Made by a program: the position numbers and the translations under genes
The notes under the pieces: model-generated
Seen by the model: the letters and a program-made list of their open reading frames with translations, nothing else
What the model was told of the DNA's origin: nothing
The model's database searches: none
Part shown: positions 1 to 37,566 of the stretch, in pieces
Layout: every line of letters starts with the position of its first letter
Numbering within the stretch: position 1 is the stretch's first letter
Origin: Pogona vitticeps
Taxonomy: Eukaryota; Chordata; Lepidosauria; Squamata; Agamidae
DNA length: 64,000 bases
Direction: 5' to 3'
NCBI RefSeq assembly: GCF_051106095.1
Contig: NC_135785.1
Span: 107,246,501 to 107,310,500 of the forward strand

Positions 1-592
1 ATTATCGTTTGTGTAAACACAAACCCCTCCACCTCTGCTCTTCCCAGATTCAACAGATCTGTCTGCTCGATGTACTCTGCGTCCTTGTAGTTCAATTACC
101 TCCCCTGGGATGGAAGAGTCAAGCCATGTCTCTGTAAAGATCATAACGCAACAGTCTCGAATATTTTTCTGTAGGGAGATAGTAAGTTCCAGCTCCTCAA
201 TCTTGTTGGGTAGAGATCTAACATTTGAGACAAAAAGACTTGGCAATGCAGGCTTGTGAGGATTTTTGCCTAACCTCACTCGTAGACCGGCCCTGCAACC
301 TCTTTTCTGCTTGCGTTTTCTCCGTGCTCTTTTCTTCCTGACAGGGAGAGCAGGGGGAGTAACCCCCGGATATGCAGGCTGTCTTAAAAGCTCAGCTGGG
401 ATGTTGTAAGTTGAGACCGTCGATTCAAAGTTGTAACCTTCTCTGCCAATAGATAATAATTCTTGTCGACTGTAAATTACTTGTGCCTGAGCATGTAGAG
501 TCCGTAATAAGGGCCGATCTCTGGAATGCCTAGCCGCTGCAAGTGCTTGCGCCGCCATCTTGACCAACTGTCAACTGTCAATAATCTCTAAT
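1..592 (-). mobile_element. 5' end of a Rex1/L2-group LINE (endonuclease region), running off the left edge
   Basis: Read on the - strand, an open frame starts with ATG at 558-556 and stays open for 186 codons to the window edge. Residues about 70-90 are very basic (RKKRARRKRKQKR). From about residue 108 the protein matches the N-terminal half of an APE-type LINE endonuclease: SNVRSLPNKIEEL, then FTETWLD with the catalytic Glu, then ADRSVESGKSRGGGVCVYTN. This layout is typical of Rex1/L2/CR1-group non-LTR elements. The element seems to begin near 592, so this is a true or nearly true 5' end, which is unusual because most copies are 5' truncated. It lies antisense in an intron of the RAP1GDS1-like gene. 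The family name is from memory; the endonuclease assignment is firm. Confidence 0.75.
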
Positions 593-654
593 TATTATTA
601 CTTTTTTTAAAAAAAAAACATCTGATTGATTCATCCCTTTTGTTTTATAAGCAG

Positions 655-781
655 GAAGTTGTCAGAGCCATTGAAGAGGCTCAGGCGGTCAAGCACCTGG
701 TTTCTATGGCAACCAGCGAACATGCCATAATGCAGAATGAAGCACTGATTGCCTTGGCTATAGCTTCTGCAGTCAATTTAG
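655..781 (+). CDS. RAP1GDS1-like, third-from-last coding exon (127 nt)
   Basis: The acceptor is a pyrimidine-rich tract ending AAGCAG at 654 and the donor is GT at 782. The exon starts on a whole codon (EVVRAIEEAQ) and ends one base into the next codon. It encodes the most conserved armadillo helix segment of the family, TSEHAIMQNEALIALAIA. Confidence 0.87.
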
Positions 782-1708
782 GTATTCAAGTATTTCCAAG
801 ACTCTGTTCCTTGAGTGGGCATTAAATGGAATATAGATAATCTTAAAAGGCCGGTTCATTACATGGGACAGAAAGTCTAAACATTGTCGTGGTGAGATGG
901 CGAAGCCATGCTATCTGAAGTTAAACTCACTTCTGTGGTGGAAACTGTAAGCTTGAAGAGTCTGCCTGAGATGTAGCGATATCAAGTTTCACATCAGGGA
1001 ATGCAGCATCAATTGTCTCTTTCCATCTCTGTAGACAAGAGGGTTCCAGTTACTTTGCTACCTCCCTATTGTTTCAAGAAACCATATGGCTCCTGTGTTG
1101 GTTGGGAGCAGATGCACCAAAATGCACAGTGATCCCTGTATCAGAAAAGCTGAAGCTTACATTTAGGTGATATACTAGGCAACCACAGTCAAATGGAGCC
1201 AAATGATGAGTACTGTACTGAGAACATGAACACAGAAAGATTGGAGTCAATCTCATGTGGAAGAGGGTGGTCCCCCTGAAGCCCAAATGGTTTGTGGCTT
1301 TCAAGGGAAAAACCTGTGACTTGGAGGGAAAGAAAGCTTTTCCAACAGGCATCATATCAGGGGTGCGCAGTATGCAGGGCCCAAATGTGTCCAATACCAT
1401 CCCCCCCCAAAAAATATTTTAAAATTTGCCTAGAAGAGAAATTTTCCTAGGGGGCATGTACACAATTGTGTCAAATTTTAAAGGGTCTTGAACACTCCTG
1501 GGACCCCATACCCATTTTTTGCCTACTAGATGGCACAAGGGGTAAGGAAAAATTGTGTGGGGGAGTCATAGAAGTGGGTGCAGGCTTCCTAGGTCCAAGG
1601 ATGGGTGGCTGCAGCCTCCAAATGTCTAGAAATTGCCTGCCCTACATTACAGCTTTGGATATTTTGGGGTGAAAATAGAGCTACTAAGCTATTAAAACAC
1701 TTCTCCAG

Positions 1709-1752
<44 letters not shown>

Positions 1753-2451
1753 GAATGATCATCATAAATTGAGATCTTCATCACTAGAAACAGCTTCACA
1801 GGGGGAAAATTACCTTAATTCCTCTCCTTTGCAGATATCATCAAAGAAGATTTTAAAGAGGCCAGACTAGTGCAGAGCATACACAAACTTCTTCAAGATG
1901 AAAACACAGGTCCAGAGGTGAAATATAATTCTATAGGCCTGTTGTGCAGCCTCTTGAATGCAGGTAATTCCACTACACGTGGTATGTGAATTAGAATTTG
2001 TCATTGCATGATGTGAAAGTATTCGATATGAGGAAATAGGCAAGCACAACACAACAGGGTGAGAACCAACAGTCCCGGATGCATTTCTGTGTCTTCAAAC
2101 CCCCCCCCAATATATATTTTGATCATATTGTGCAGCCTTCCCCCAATTGTCTGAATTACATGTTGAGGGTATTATTACTCCGAGTGCTTCATAGTTAACG
2201 AAACCAAATGGCTTGGGCAAATCCTTATACTAGAAGATCCTCTTATTCATGAGCTCAGCCTTTCCTCTTATAAGCCACCCTCTTAAAAATATATATTTGT
2301 TCTTTCAGGCGACCTAAGACAAGAAGCTGAAGAGGACAATATGAAAGAAACTCTTGAGAAACTCTGTGGCCACAGTAACGGTAATGTAGCCAAACAAGCT
2401 CTAATGGCTCTCCAGATACTAAATGATGAGCACAGCCTCCTAGGACCCTAA
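655..2451 (+). CDS. RAP1GDS1-like (SmgGDS paralogue), last three coding exons
   Basis: Three exons (655-781, 1835-1963, 2309-2451) splice in one frame and end at TAA 2449-2451. The product has armadillo-type repeats matching the C-terminus of SmgGDS/RAP1GDS1, a chaperone and exchange factor for prenylated small GTPases. The best match is VKHLVSMATSEHAIMQNEAL in the first exon, followed by ARLVQSIHKLL and PEVKYNSIGLLCSLL in the second. Both internal introns are phase 1, as expected for the family. Compared with RAP1GDS1 as I remember it, the first exon is close but the last 48 codons are strongly diverged (ending DEHSLLGP rather than LTVES). RAP1GDS1 itself is very conserved in vertebrates, so I infer a paralogue. 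The neighbour is TSPAN14 in tail-to-tail orientation. The 5' part of the gene lies outside the window. Confidence 0.85.
782..1834 (+). other. intron of the RAP1GDS1-like gene
   Basis: Non-coding sequence between two verified splice sites. Apart from the TG microsatellite at 1713-1749 I recognise no repeat family in it. Short open frames on both strands are not supported. Confidence 0.7.
1713..1749. repeat. (TG)n microsatellite
   Basis: About 18 uninterrupted TG units in the intron before the penultimate RAP1GDS1-like exon. Confidence 0.95.
1835..1963 (+). CDS. RAP1GDS1-like, penultimate coding exon (129 nt)
   Basis: The acceptor TTTGCAG ends at 1834 and the donor GTAATT starts at 1964. The exon enters and leaves in phase 1. 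It encodes DIIKEDFKEARLVQSIHKLL and a following armadillo helix, KYNSIGLLCSLLNA. The alignment to SmgGDS runs without gaps. Confidence 0.87.
2309..2451 (+). CDS. RAP1GDS1-like, last coding exon with stop
   Basis: The acceptor TTCTTTCAG ends at 2308. The frame continues from the previous exon (GDLRQEAEEDNMKETLEKL) to TAA at 2449-2451. HSNGNVAKQALMALQ corresponds to the SmgGDS tail containing SVAQQA. The last residues are unlike RAP1GDS1, which argues for a paralogue with a relaxed C-terminus. Confidence 0.83.
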
Positions 2452-2915
2452 TGGAGATTATCAGTCTGCTTATCCATCAGTTTTTTGCACAAAAGGTGCT
2501 ACTGCCATTTCAGTACTGGCTTGCTACAAACTGTACATTTTGTGTTTTTTTTTAAATCTGTTGTGTCCAGGAATCCAAATAGATTATTGCTAGTCCTGGA
2601 GCAGACCTGGTCATCGGCATCTTGAAGTTTGATGACAATGTCTTTTTATATACTGTACATTGTTCAGGCAAACGTTAAGACACATTTCACAGTGTTTTTT
2701 GAATCTTCAGCACTACCCCTGATGTCTGGTTCATCTAGGGCTGATTGTTTTTCATTTGTGATAGTTTTTTGTGTGTTTTCCCCCCTTTCTCTAATCCTTT
2801 CCATTCTGTTTTTGTACCAGATTCCTTAGCTGCATGAAATTTCACCTTTAAGTCATGAATGTGTGTGCTTATAAACATTCCACTGCAAAATAAATTTAGT
2901 AAAATGTCGCAACCC
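2452..2915 (+). other. 3' UTR of the RAP1GDS1-like gene
   Basis: This AT-rich sequence follows the stop codon and has no sustained open frame. AATAAA occurs at 2889-2894, about 440 bases after the stop, and is the best poly(A) signal in the stretch. The end of the transcript is an estimate. Confidence 0.55.
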
Positions 2916-3190
2916 AATATTTACTGCATTGCAATGCACATATTTGCCCATATTATTTAAACACCCGCTTCAAATCAAATCTTCAAGCATCCTTAGCTTG
3001 GTTACCCTGCAATCGGCACGGTAAATGCCTCCAACTATGGTATGCACAGGAGCAAGGCAGCCTTTCCCATCACGGACTGTCCCTGGTAGAATCGGGCTTC
3101 ATTTCTGTATACTTTATAGTTAGAAGCAAATGAGTCCAGGGAGAGTACAACAGAGCAGAGAGGCGCTCTTGCATAATTCAGGCCAAGGAT

Positions 3191-3282
3191 GGGGAATGTT
3201 TGACCCTCCAAGTGTTGCTGGACTGTGCTGCTTGTAGTTCATCACCACCGACAATGCTACTGGGGAGTCCAATATTCCCCAT
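3191..3282. repeat. hairpin DNA-transposon relic (TGGACTACAA-type)
   Basis: The arms around 3191-3222 and 3265-3282 are imperfect inverted copies (GGGGAATGTTTGACC against AATATTCCCC). The pattern of gccctcc-agatgttgctggact followed by its reverse complement is a very common squamate repeat type. The copy is old and diverged. Confidence 0.5.
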
Positions 3283-4114
3283 CACTGCAGATACAGGAAT
3301 GCAGATACAGGAATGTCAGTGCTGATGCTCCCTTGATTTAGGTACTTAACACTTAAAATTCGAGAGGTGCTTGACCACTCAAACCATACTGAATGAACAT
3401 GAAGAGATTTCCCTCCCTGAAGATTTTGACCCAGGAATCCCAGCTTCTTCCCCAGCCTGCCACAGAAAAGGGAAAAGAGTTCATTCCCTACCTGCTGAGC
3501 ACTGAGAAAGGGAAATGATACTGGACATGAAATACAACAGGCTGCAGGCAGGGAAAATAGAACAATATGGATAGTTCAGCTGAGGCGGAGCAAGGCACTG
3601 TGTTGTGAAAGAGGGAATGTATGTTGTGCGAGTGTACACGCTCTGGCTATACCTACTGCTGGCATCTCGACATTGGCATGAAAATCTCTCCCTACGCAAT
3701 TCTCCACGCTGAAAGCTATGGTCATGCCCTATTTCTCTTAGCCATGGCATTATCAGCTTTGTAGACAATGTCCTTCCCATCCACAGCAGCAAAAGAAGCC
3801 TAATCCACGAATGCCTTTCTAAATCTTGTTCTACCTTTGCTAATTTTATGACAAATTTTATGATATCTTTGATGGATCTCTTTCTCATGAACACATTCAA
3901 TATCTAGAGGTAAATGTAAAAATGCTATCCTCTTATTATGTGGGGAAGGAAATATATAGCAAGGTCAGGGAGTGGAGCACACCCCCTGCCTGAAGTGGGA
4001 GCCAAACAGGAGTTGTGTTACCCCTTGCATGAAATGGCCCTCACATTTTCTTGCTGTGGTCTGTCAGTAAGGTGGGTACCAAAGTCCAGGATGTAGGAGA
4101 CAACGGTGGTGCAA

Positions 4115-4320
4115 CTAGCTGGCAGAAGACCCTTCTACCCCATCAACTTGCTTTAAGTAAATGGTGTTTACTTCTTACGTGCTGTCACCCAAACAGTGTA
4201 TTCACGGTGAGATATTGACCAGTTCCACACACACAGTGAGTTTCCACGCCTGAGCAAGGATTCAAACCCGGTGCCCCTAAATCCTAGTCTTTCACTTTAT
4301 TCACTATCCCACTCGGGGTG
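4115..4320 (-). mobile_element. old tRNA-derived SINE
   Basis: On the - strand the sequence reads as a tRNA-like head with a B-box-like GGTTTGAATCC (complement at about 4259-4270), followed by a body with GTGTGTGTGGAACTGGTC. This matches the general plan of squamate and MIR-like SINEs. Divergence is high and the family is not certain. Confidence 0.45.
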
Positions 4321-6577
4321 ATGTTTATGGAAGTCTAAATAGGCATTCTTGGAGGCAATTGTCCATTGTCACTCTGGCTATATATTTTTTTTAAAAAACA
4401 TCTGTTTTTGCTTTCTTGAGTGACGTGGCTCTGCTTTTTCCTTTAGTGGTGACAGATGTGCCCTTCAGCTAATAGATAGGAAATATTTGGCTAGCATATG
4501 ACCCTACTGTTTTGGACCAGCTCAGGAGAAAAATTATAGACCCTTCATACGTACAACTATGAAGATTTGCTCTCCTGGTCTTGCAAAACTCTTTACTGAT
4601 TTCAATGAGACTTGATCAAGAAACATTTCCCGAGGGTTGTGTCCTGATATCCTTTCAAGCAAGGGAAAGGAAAGCAAAACTTTACTGTGGAGAGCTCTTA
4701 AACAAGCCCTGGCTGCTGGCAGCTAAATGCTCAGCTCTACTTGATATTCATCAGCAAATGAATCTGCCTGCTGGCTCTTTAACCCTTACAGGTTACTGCA
4801 GATTGATCAAATTAGGACATGCAAATTACCCTCAAAATGATTTCTAAGTGCTATCATTTGCAAGCCTCCTCTATATTTTTCCAAAACTCATGCCACCGAA
4901 CACATTACCATGGGGCCTTAAGTTATGCAACGTTTCTCCGAATTTATTACCTGGGGCAACCTGAAGGCAAGCATTCAGTGCAACAAAATAAACCAGTAAC
5001 TGGGAATCATGCTGTTTCCTGAAAGCAAAACCAGCAAGTAATTTTTCCCTGCCAGCTGCACAGAGACTAAATATACAGCAGAGAACTTCCACAGCAGTCT
5101 TTGCAAGGAACTTCCATTATGAGAGCTATCAAGAAGTCATTACACGTGTGTAGAAAAATTAATCTTACCCATGGGCTTGGAATGGGAACCTAGGGCCAAA
5201 TTACCCCACAGACAGTCTGCAGAGAAGGACAGAGATACAGTATATGAAACCACACTGACAGACATATTTGTCAGTGTTGATTATATCTCAGACATGAGCC
5301 AGGTCCTATGGCAGATACTGGCTCCTGCTTCATTCACCTCCTTACCAAAACTAGCCAGGAAACACAATAGCTCACGAAAAAAGTTCTTCAATGCATGGAA
5401 ACCATCTCAAATATTGCAGGAACTGCTTTTCTTCATGTCAGCAAATCGCTAACGGCTTTGTTTCATCTCTGCATACATAATCTTCGCAAGTCCATGAACA
5501 TGAGCTCATAAAACCTTTTAGTAACATCTCCTTTAACACCAATTTTATGTAAAACATCGTAGCACAGAGTTTCTGGCAATGAAATATTCCACTATAAATA
5601 ACAGAATCACACATGCACTGAATTCCCCCCCCCCTTGCTGCTGTGGTTTCCATCTACATGCAAAAGAAAAATACACAAAATTACATATAGACCTTGAAAT
5701 GCGTGCTACACAGTGTAAGAAAGTTTGCAGTTCCTGAAAATAAAGGCCAATATGAAAAGCAATGAAAACCCAGCCAAAGTTAAGCACTTTTTAATACATC
5801 TCACTATATTCAAACGAGTCCAAGTACGTACTTATTGTGCGTCTCTGTGCATGTCTCCTCAGAAGAAAGTCCCCTCAGGATTGCAGTCTTGGCTGTACTA
5901 TACCCTTGTCAGGAAGAAATTCAGCATAAGAGTCATTCCAATGGTCCTTGAAACACCTCTGTTGTCCAAAGTGATGTAGAGGCATTCAAACTGGAGCAAA
6001 CGGAAGGATGGTCCAAGAATCTGAATACAAACACTTTTCATTTCAGCCAGTGTGGCCCTAAACTACTCTCATGAAAGATCATGTGGCCCACAAGGCCCAA
6101 CTAATACAACCTTCGTTTTCAATGAGGAAACGCAACACTTCTCCTTCCGCAGTGAAACCGGAGATCTAGAGCAGAGCCAGGCAACCTCACTCGGGGCAAT
6201 TGGTCAGTTTTGCTGGTAATGCAAGCACTGCCCTGCCAAGGGGGAAGGATGTGGCCAAAGAGATTAATTCGTATTTTGTTCTAATTATTTTGTTTGAAGT
6301 GCTGCACTGGGTTTGCTTTAAGGAAACAATGGCTTTAGCCAACTGAAAATGCCCCTTTGTCCCATCTAGTGGCTAGTTTTTAAAAAGCTTTTTAAGAGAG
6401 TATGGGGTGGAGAGATGCTGTTCCATCCAATCATGAAAAGGTGCCCACATCCCCTAGAGGACTTCAGGCGCCTTTGAACTTCTTTTAAAAAAATCAGGGT
6501 CTGGTGATGCCAAGGTTCAAGGGGAACACAAAAATGCCCCTAGAGAGTTATAAGTTGCCCATCCCAGCTCTAGAATA

Positions 6578-6851
6578 CCCTGTTCCCCTGAAGGTAAGGC
6601 CTAACCTGAAAATAAGCCCTAGGATGATTTTTCAGGATGCTCCTAATATAAGCCCTACCCCCAAAATCAGCCCTAGTTAAGTGAAACCCCACCCTCCACC
6701 ATTGTGCAGCAACCAGAAGATGACATGACTGTATTTGAATAAATGTAGACTGAAAAAAATAAAAATAAAGCATCCCCGGAAAATACGCCCTAATGTGTTT
6801 TTTGGAGCAAAAATTAATATAAGACCCTGTCTTATTTTCGGGGAAACACGG
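6578..6851. mobile_element. Tc1/mariner-type MITE (274 bp, CCCGAAAATAAG family)
   Basis: The ends are inverted (CCCTGTTCCCC at the left, GGGGAAACACGG at the right) and each is flanked by TA at 6576-6577 and 6852-6853. The interior repeats the phrase AATAAGCCCTA several times. TA duplication and no coding capacity point to a mariner-like MITE. It lies 3' of TSPAN14. Confidence 0.75.
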
Positions 6852-8654
6852 TATGTTTGTTTAACTTATGATCTACCAAGTGAAACAGTCCACTCTTTTC
6901 CATAGACAAGGCCTGCAAGGCTGAAGCTTCTTTCTTTTAGCAGCCTCAGGTGGGCAGCAAAGGCACAAAACATATCCCGATGCTGGAAGGCAGCAGCCTG
7001 TAATGCTCATGGCCCTGATGTGCTTAGTAGAGCACACACAGAAAGTCAGAATGATTTAACAGCCCCTTCTTGTTTCTTAAAAGGACCTTGCCTTATCCAT
7101 ATCCATTACTCACCAATCCCTCCAATAACTTGCATATCTATAGATTTCAGCATATGTGTATTTCTCTACTAGAGTTTGAGGTAGTGATAAGTGATACGAG
7201 GCTGGTATATAGTCCTCTTCTGATTTTATGGTCCTCACAACCCACCCTCACCATGACCTGTGGTCTCCATCCAACAACATGGTGATGGCAAAAAGCAGGA
7301 ATTCTCCTCTGAAACAAAATAAGCCTTCCCAGATCTCTTGCGTGAAAGAAAAAAACCATTCCCAGTGTGCCTTGTTTTGAATGGAAATTGCTGCCTTTTT
7401 CCAGTGCTGCCAGATACCACCTGGATTTGGCCATATAGCATAGTCAGGCCACCAGTTGTTTGGATGGCTAACTTAGGTCCCTACCCATAAATATTGTATA
7501 GCCATTGGTTGAAGATTGTTCTCAAATCTGCTTAGGCCACAATGGTAACATACTGATATTTTAAAAGGGAGAAGATATCATACGGAACAACAACAACAAC
7601 AAAGCAGAACTGGGAAAACAGATATGCTTCTTCGTAGTCAGCGAAATAAACAACTTTTCAGTCCATCGGATAAATGGTTTTAGAAATGAGTACTATGTAA
7701 AACAGTTTTAGCAAAATTGTAAGTAGACAGGGGTTTTTTTTTGGTCCAAACACCTATAAATAATGTCATCAGACATAAAGTCTAAAAGGAAAGACATAAG
7801 CATTCCATCTTGACCATTCCAAACAGGTCTGTGGTCCAACGCTATGGGACATAAAGATAATTATTTCTTCATAAATCCAAGTAGACAAGGATATTTCAGT
7901 ACGAAATAAGTTCTTCTAAAGTATGTCCGAGGTTTTTCTCAGATCCCCAGCATCTGAAAGGGATACATCAGATCTGATCCAAATAAGAGGAACTTCTTTT
8001 GATAAAGTTCACCTCTAAGACATTAAACAACTTTGGAAATCCCCCATTTATACAAATATGGCTCCCATTTAGTTAGCTCAAAACAGTGTATGTGTCAATT
8101 TGTCAACAGGCACAGTATTCCCTGAACATGTGTTCAATACCAAAGGCGTTTCATGTATCTTCCTTACATTCATGCCACACCACCTCATCCCTGGAGTAAT
8201 CATTTTGCATTCTGCGTCTTTCTTTCTTCAACATCTGTAATGCAACACTCTCTAAACTAAAGCTACTTTTAAAGGAGGATCAAAACAACAGTCCTTGGAC
8301 AGCACTTGGGTTCAACTGGCATCCGCTGCTGCCCACTGGAGTCTTCACATTCTGTGTAGAAAGAAGGCTGAAGATAATAAACCCTTCCGTCCAAGGAATT
8401 AAGAGTTTTAAAACAATTCACAATTATGCATTGTGAGAAGATGAGGAGGATTTCTCAGCTTTAGCTTCTAGGTAAATAAGACAGTTTCTGGCTATATATA
8501 TATATTTATATATAGTTAAAGTAGTATTATGGCTTTCAGCTGTCGATGTAATCAAGCCTTTCTTAGGTCTCAGGTTTCATTTCCATTCTCTTTGCTTTGA
8601 TAGTAAGAGTCATGAGAATCCTTCTGCCTTTACAGATGATCTCTAGTTTTATCT
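6852..8654 (-). other. probable proximal 3' UTR of TSPAN14
   Basis: This follows the TSPAN14 stop codon on the - strand. It contains no recognised repeat except a short ACA tract near 7590 and a TA-rich run near 8492-8516. How far the transcript reaches is not decided by the sequence. Confidence 0.4.
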
Positions 8655-34297
<25,643 letters not shown>

Positions 34298-36515
34298 CTT
34301 TTATAGAGCCGCGATTGTGTAGAATTAGGAAAGAAGGCTAGAGAGGAAGAGAGGAAGGGCAATTAGTAATCGAAACACTGTGGTGTTCAAGTTAGCCAAG
34401 CCACTCCAGTACCACATAATCTCCGCTTAAGTACAGGTTTCATTACTTCAGTTTAGTTAAGTTGTACCGTTGAGCAAACTGGTAGTGTTTGGCCTCCACC
34501 CCACGTGTGAACTCATATGTCAGGTTTCAGTACACACTTCTGTGTGACAGGATGGAACCCCTTGGTTTGGGGAACAAAACAGATCATCAACTAAAATGCA
34601 GGTTTGGCACAGGCTTGGGGCGAATTAGACAGCACTGGGTTTCATTTTTGTTCTTTGGGTTAACGACAAATCTAAACCAGTTTCAGTACTGACTTGTGCA
34701 CATGGGGGAATGGAATCACGGATTTTTCAGAACACAAGAAAACATAGTTAGCATAGGCTTTGGAAAGGAAACGAGATAGGTTCGTTAACAATACAGCTGT
34801 CTGGCATCAGTATTCACACTTTGCCCTTGGAGTACTTTGTTAACTAAACAGCATGAAACTTGAAAAGTTAAACATAACAGAGGTTGCATTTTCTGTGTCC
34901 AAGCCAAAGAAGAAAGCAAAAATGTTTCAGGTTTTCTTCCTATTGTTCTCCCAAAGGGGAGATTTTAGACGTTTATGATTGCAATCCTACAGATGGGTTG
35001 AGAAGAAACACCACTGAATTTAAAAGAATTTGTAAACTCTCCAGTAAACTCTCACAGGATCGGCCTAGAAGACCCACTCATAATTAGGTAGGTACAATGG
35101 TGAGAATAAAAATGTCCACTATAATCAACCATAACAGTCAAAATTGAAACCCTACGCATAGGAAATTTACCCAGAGGATATAGAATACAATGCCATGTTG
35201 TTGCCAAAACAACTAAGCTTGGTACTCCATTACACCAGACATCTACAGAAAGTTCCGAGTGTAACAATGGCTCAACCACATCCGCATGTCCATCACATTA
35301 TTGCTCAACATCTAAAAACTCACAGTTGGATATATGAACTGCTTCAGTTAAAAAATACGATTTCTATACTGGGCAATACAGATCTTCCAACCACAAACAT
35401 TTACACATCTTATCTATTCATCACTACATTCCATGTCTGATGAACATGCATGCGCCAACTTGCTCAAATTTTTTTTTTGTTAAGGCATTAACTCAGCATG
35501 TATTTGATGAGAAGCTGAACATGGCGTACAAGTTTGTAGCTCCACACCCTCAGACTGGATTCCACCACTATCTGCAAAAGGTAACATAGTGTAATCTTCC
35601 ATAAGGGGCAGCCCACTGAAGAAAGCATTACATTTTCCTGGAAATATTCCCACAAAATAGAAATCCCATCTCCCCCCATCTCCTTCAGGAATTCTTGATC
35701 TCTCTGAACAGTGCAGAAAACAGACTGCTGGACTACATTGAGCTTTCGTCTGATCTTAGGGATACAGATTACCTATACAGTTCATGTGCACCTTTCAAAT
35801 TCTCTCCCTGAGATGGGACAGCAAAAGGTTTTGTGCACTTTTGTGTGCATTTTAGCACGTAACTATGACAAACTTATTAATGTTGTCTGATGTCCAGAAA
35901 CCCTCTATTTTGTTCAGAATGTTTTTTTAGAGGAAACCTTACATTTTGTCCAAAACACATGATTTTTCTGCAAGAAAAACTTTCTGGCAAATATTGCTCT
36001 TGTGTAGGAGTGAAAAATCTTGCACAGGTTGCTGATTTTTTTAACAAGCATTCCAATGTGTGAAAACACTCCTTTTTTCTGTCAGGGAAGAAAAAATTTG
36101 CAAGAATTGGTTGCAACGGTAAAGCAACTTTCTGAGTTTATATGTAAAGTCAGAGCAAGAACCAAGAACCATTTTCTATTTGTGTGTTAAACTTCTAACC
36201 TTCAAGATCCAATGCAGGTTTAATACATATTCCATACCATATCTTCGGTTATCCTGAGATGTTTTTATTCATATTGGTCTAAAAATGTGGAAACAAAGCT
36301 AAGCTCCCTGGGCTTGGATGTAAATCAGACTTTCCGTTAACCATACAGAATGATATGGCAGAGTAGATATTAAAAAGCAAAGCTCGTCAAAACACTCCAA
36401 GGCAAAGTATTAAAGGGCAAGGGGGGATTCTTTGAAGAGGTAGCCATGTTAGTGTGTATCAGCAAGTACAGACAAAAACAGAACAAATGCATTGTGGCCA
36501 AGGTTTCCTTTAAGG

Positions 36516-36553
36516 CAGCAGTTCTTTAAAGGGGGTGTGAGAAAGCATTTATT

Positions 36554-36604
<51 letters not shown>

Positions 36605-36907
36605 TTTGATTTAAACCCTGCCCATCTAGCCTAAAAGGCCACTCTAGTGGTGCAAGTGGTAAAGATTGTTATTTTCCTTTTAGATTTATAATATAAAATT
36701 TAATGAATAAGCAACCAAAAATTAGCCACTAAAATTGAGACATTTTAATGTTACGTCAATACATATATGTGTATCCCTTTTTCACTACTGTTTTGCAATA
36801 AATGTAATTTTCTAAGAAATAAATAGGAACACATTTTTCAAGGGCGTACGAGAATGTATTTTGAGATTCAGTGGGGTGCTATCCACTAAAAGGATTAAGA
36901 ATCTCTG
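36516..36907. mobile_element. hAT MITE with an inserted LINE/SINE 3' end
   Basis: The ends CAGCAGTTCTTTAAAGG and the inverse of GGATTAAGAATCTCTG are flanked by ctttaagg (36508-36515) and ctctaagg (36908-36915), a 7-of-8 hAT target duplication. About 115 bp in its left half is a separate insertion (36548-36660). Confidence 0.65.
36548..36660 (-). mobile_element. L2/SINE 3' end with (TAAA)15 tail inside the hAT MITE
   Basis: On the - strand: CACCACTAGAGTGGCC, then GATGGGCAGGGTTTAAATC, then about 15 TAAA units (36548-36607). This is the same 3' signature as the L2 copies in the window. The long TAAA tail suggests a fairly recent event or later expansion. Confidence 0.65.
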
Positions 36908-37401
36908 CTCTAAGGTGTGCGACTGCATGAGCACATGCAACTCGCCCCCTCTGTGTAGATTTCTTCCTTCTCTGCACACCCACAGCGATCTTTTCGGGCC
37001 CTTTTTGCTCCGGTCACATTGGAACACTGCACATGGGCGGGGGGGGGGGCGGAGCCTCACCCAGTGGGGCTGAAAATTAGAGGAAACATTGATTGTGGCA
37101 TTTTAAATACTAACAGATTCATGTCAGTGTGAGTTTTGGTAGATTATAATCCACTTTCCCAGATGTCTGAATTGGTTGCTTCTCATGGAGGAGGAAAAAA
37201 AAACTTCAAGAAAGGTTCGGGCGACCAGACCAATTAAAGAAGCTGCACCCCTAGGGACTAACTAGGATATATGGCACCAAACTGAAATCTTATTGGATCC
37301 AACACAAAACGTTCACATAACTGGCACCTAAGAGCAGTCTTTACAAGCTGCAGATTATCAGTGATGCACTCGGTTCAGTGGTCCCAGAAACCTTGTGCAT
37401 T

Positions 37402-37566
37402 ACGGTGGATTTGATGTAAATCAAATTAATTTAAATCACGATTTAAATGAAAAAAAATTTTTTGGATGATTTAAATAAAAAACAATTTTTTAAAACTTGC
37501 ATTGTGATTTAAATTGTGATTTGAATCAATTTGATTTAAATCAATCACTGATTTTTATCCACCCTG
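37402..37566. repeat. AT-rich hairpin MITE (GGTGGATNNNATTTAAATC)
   Basis: The left end ACGGTGGATTTGATGTAAAT and right end TGATTTTTATCCACCC are inverted. ATTTAAATC is repeated at least six times in both orientations between them. It is related to 18497-18623. Confidence 0.6.

Larger units (their letters stand above)
2916..6577. other. intergenic DNA and possible TSPAN14 3' UTR; no gene seen
   Basis: The stretch separates the two tail-to-tail genes. It holds a hairpin repeat at 3191-3282 and an old SINE at 4115-4320. Minus-strand AATAAA candidates for the end of TSPAN14 occur at 4943-4948 and 4296-4301, but nothing decides between them. The open frames here have no recognisable homology. Confidence 0.5.

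Noticed and set aside
3481-3900. 139-codon - strand frame between the two genes
   Set aside because: No recognisable motif; it could at most be non-coding 3' UTR sequence of TSPAN14.
7070-7441. Overlapping small frames on both strands near the TSPAN14 3' side
   Set aside because: They lie in likely 3' UTR or intergenic DNA with no homology and no conserved start context.
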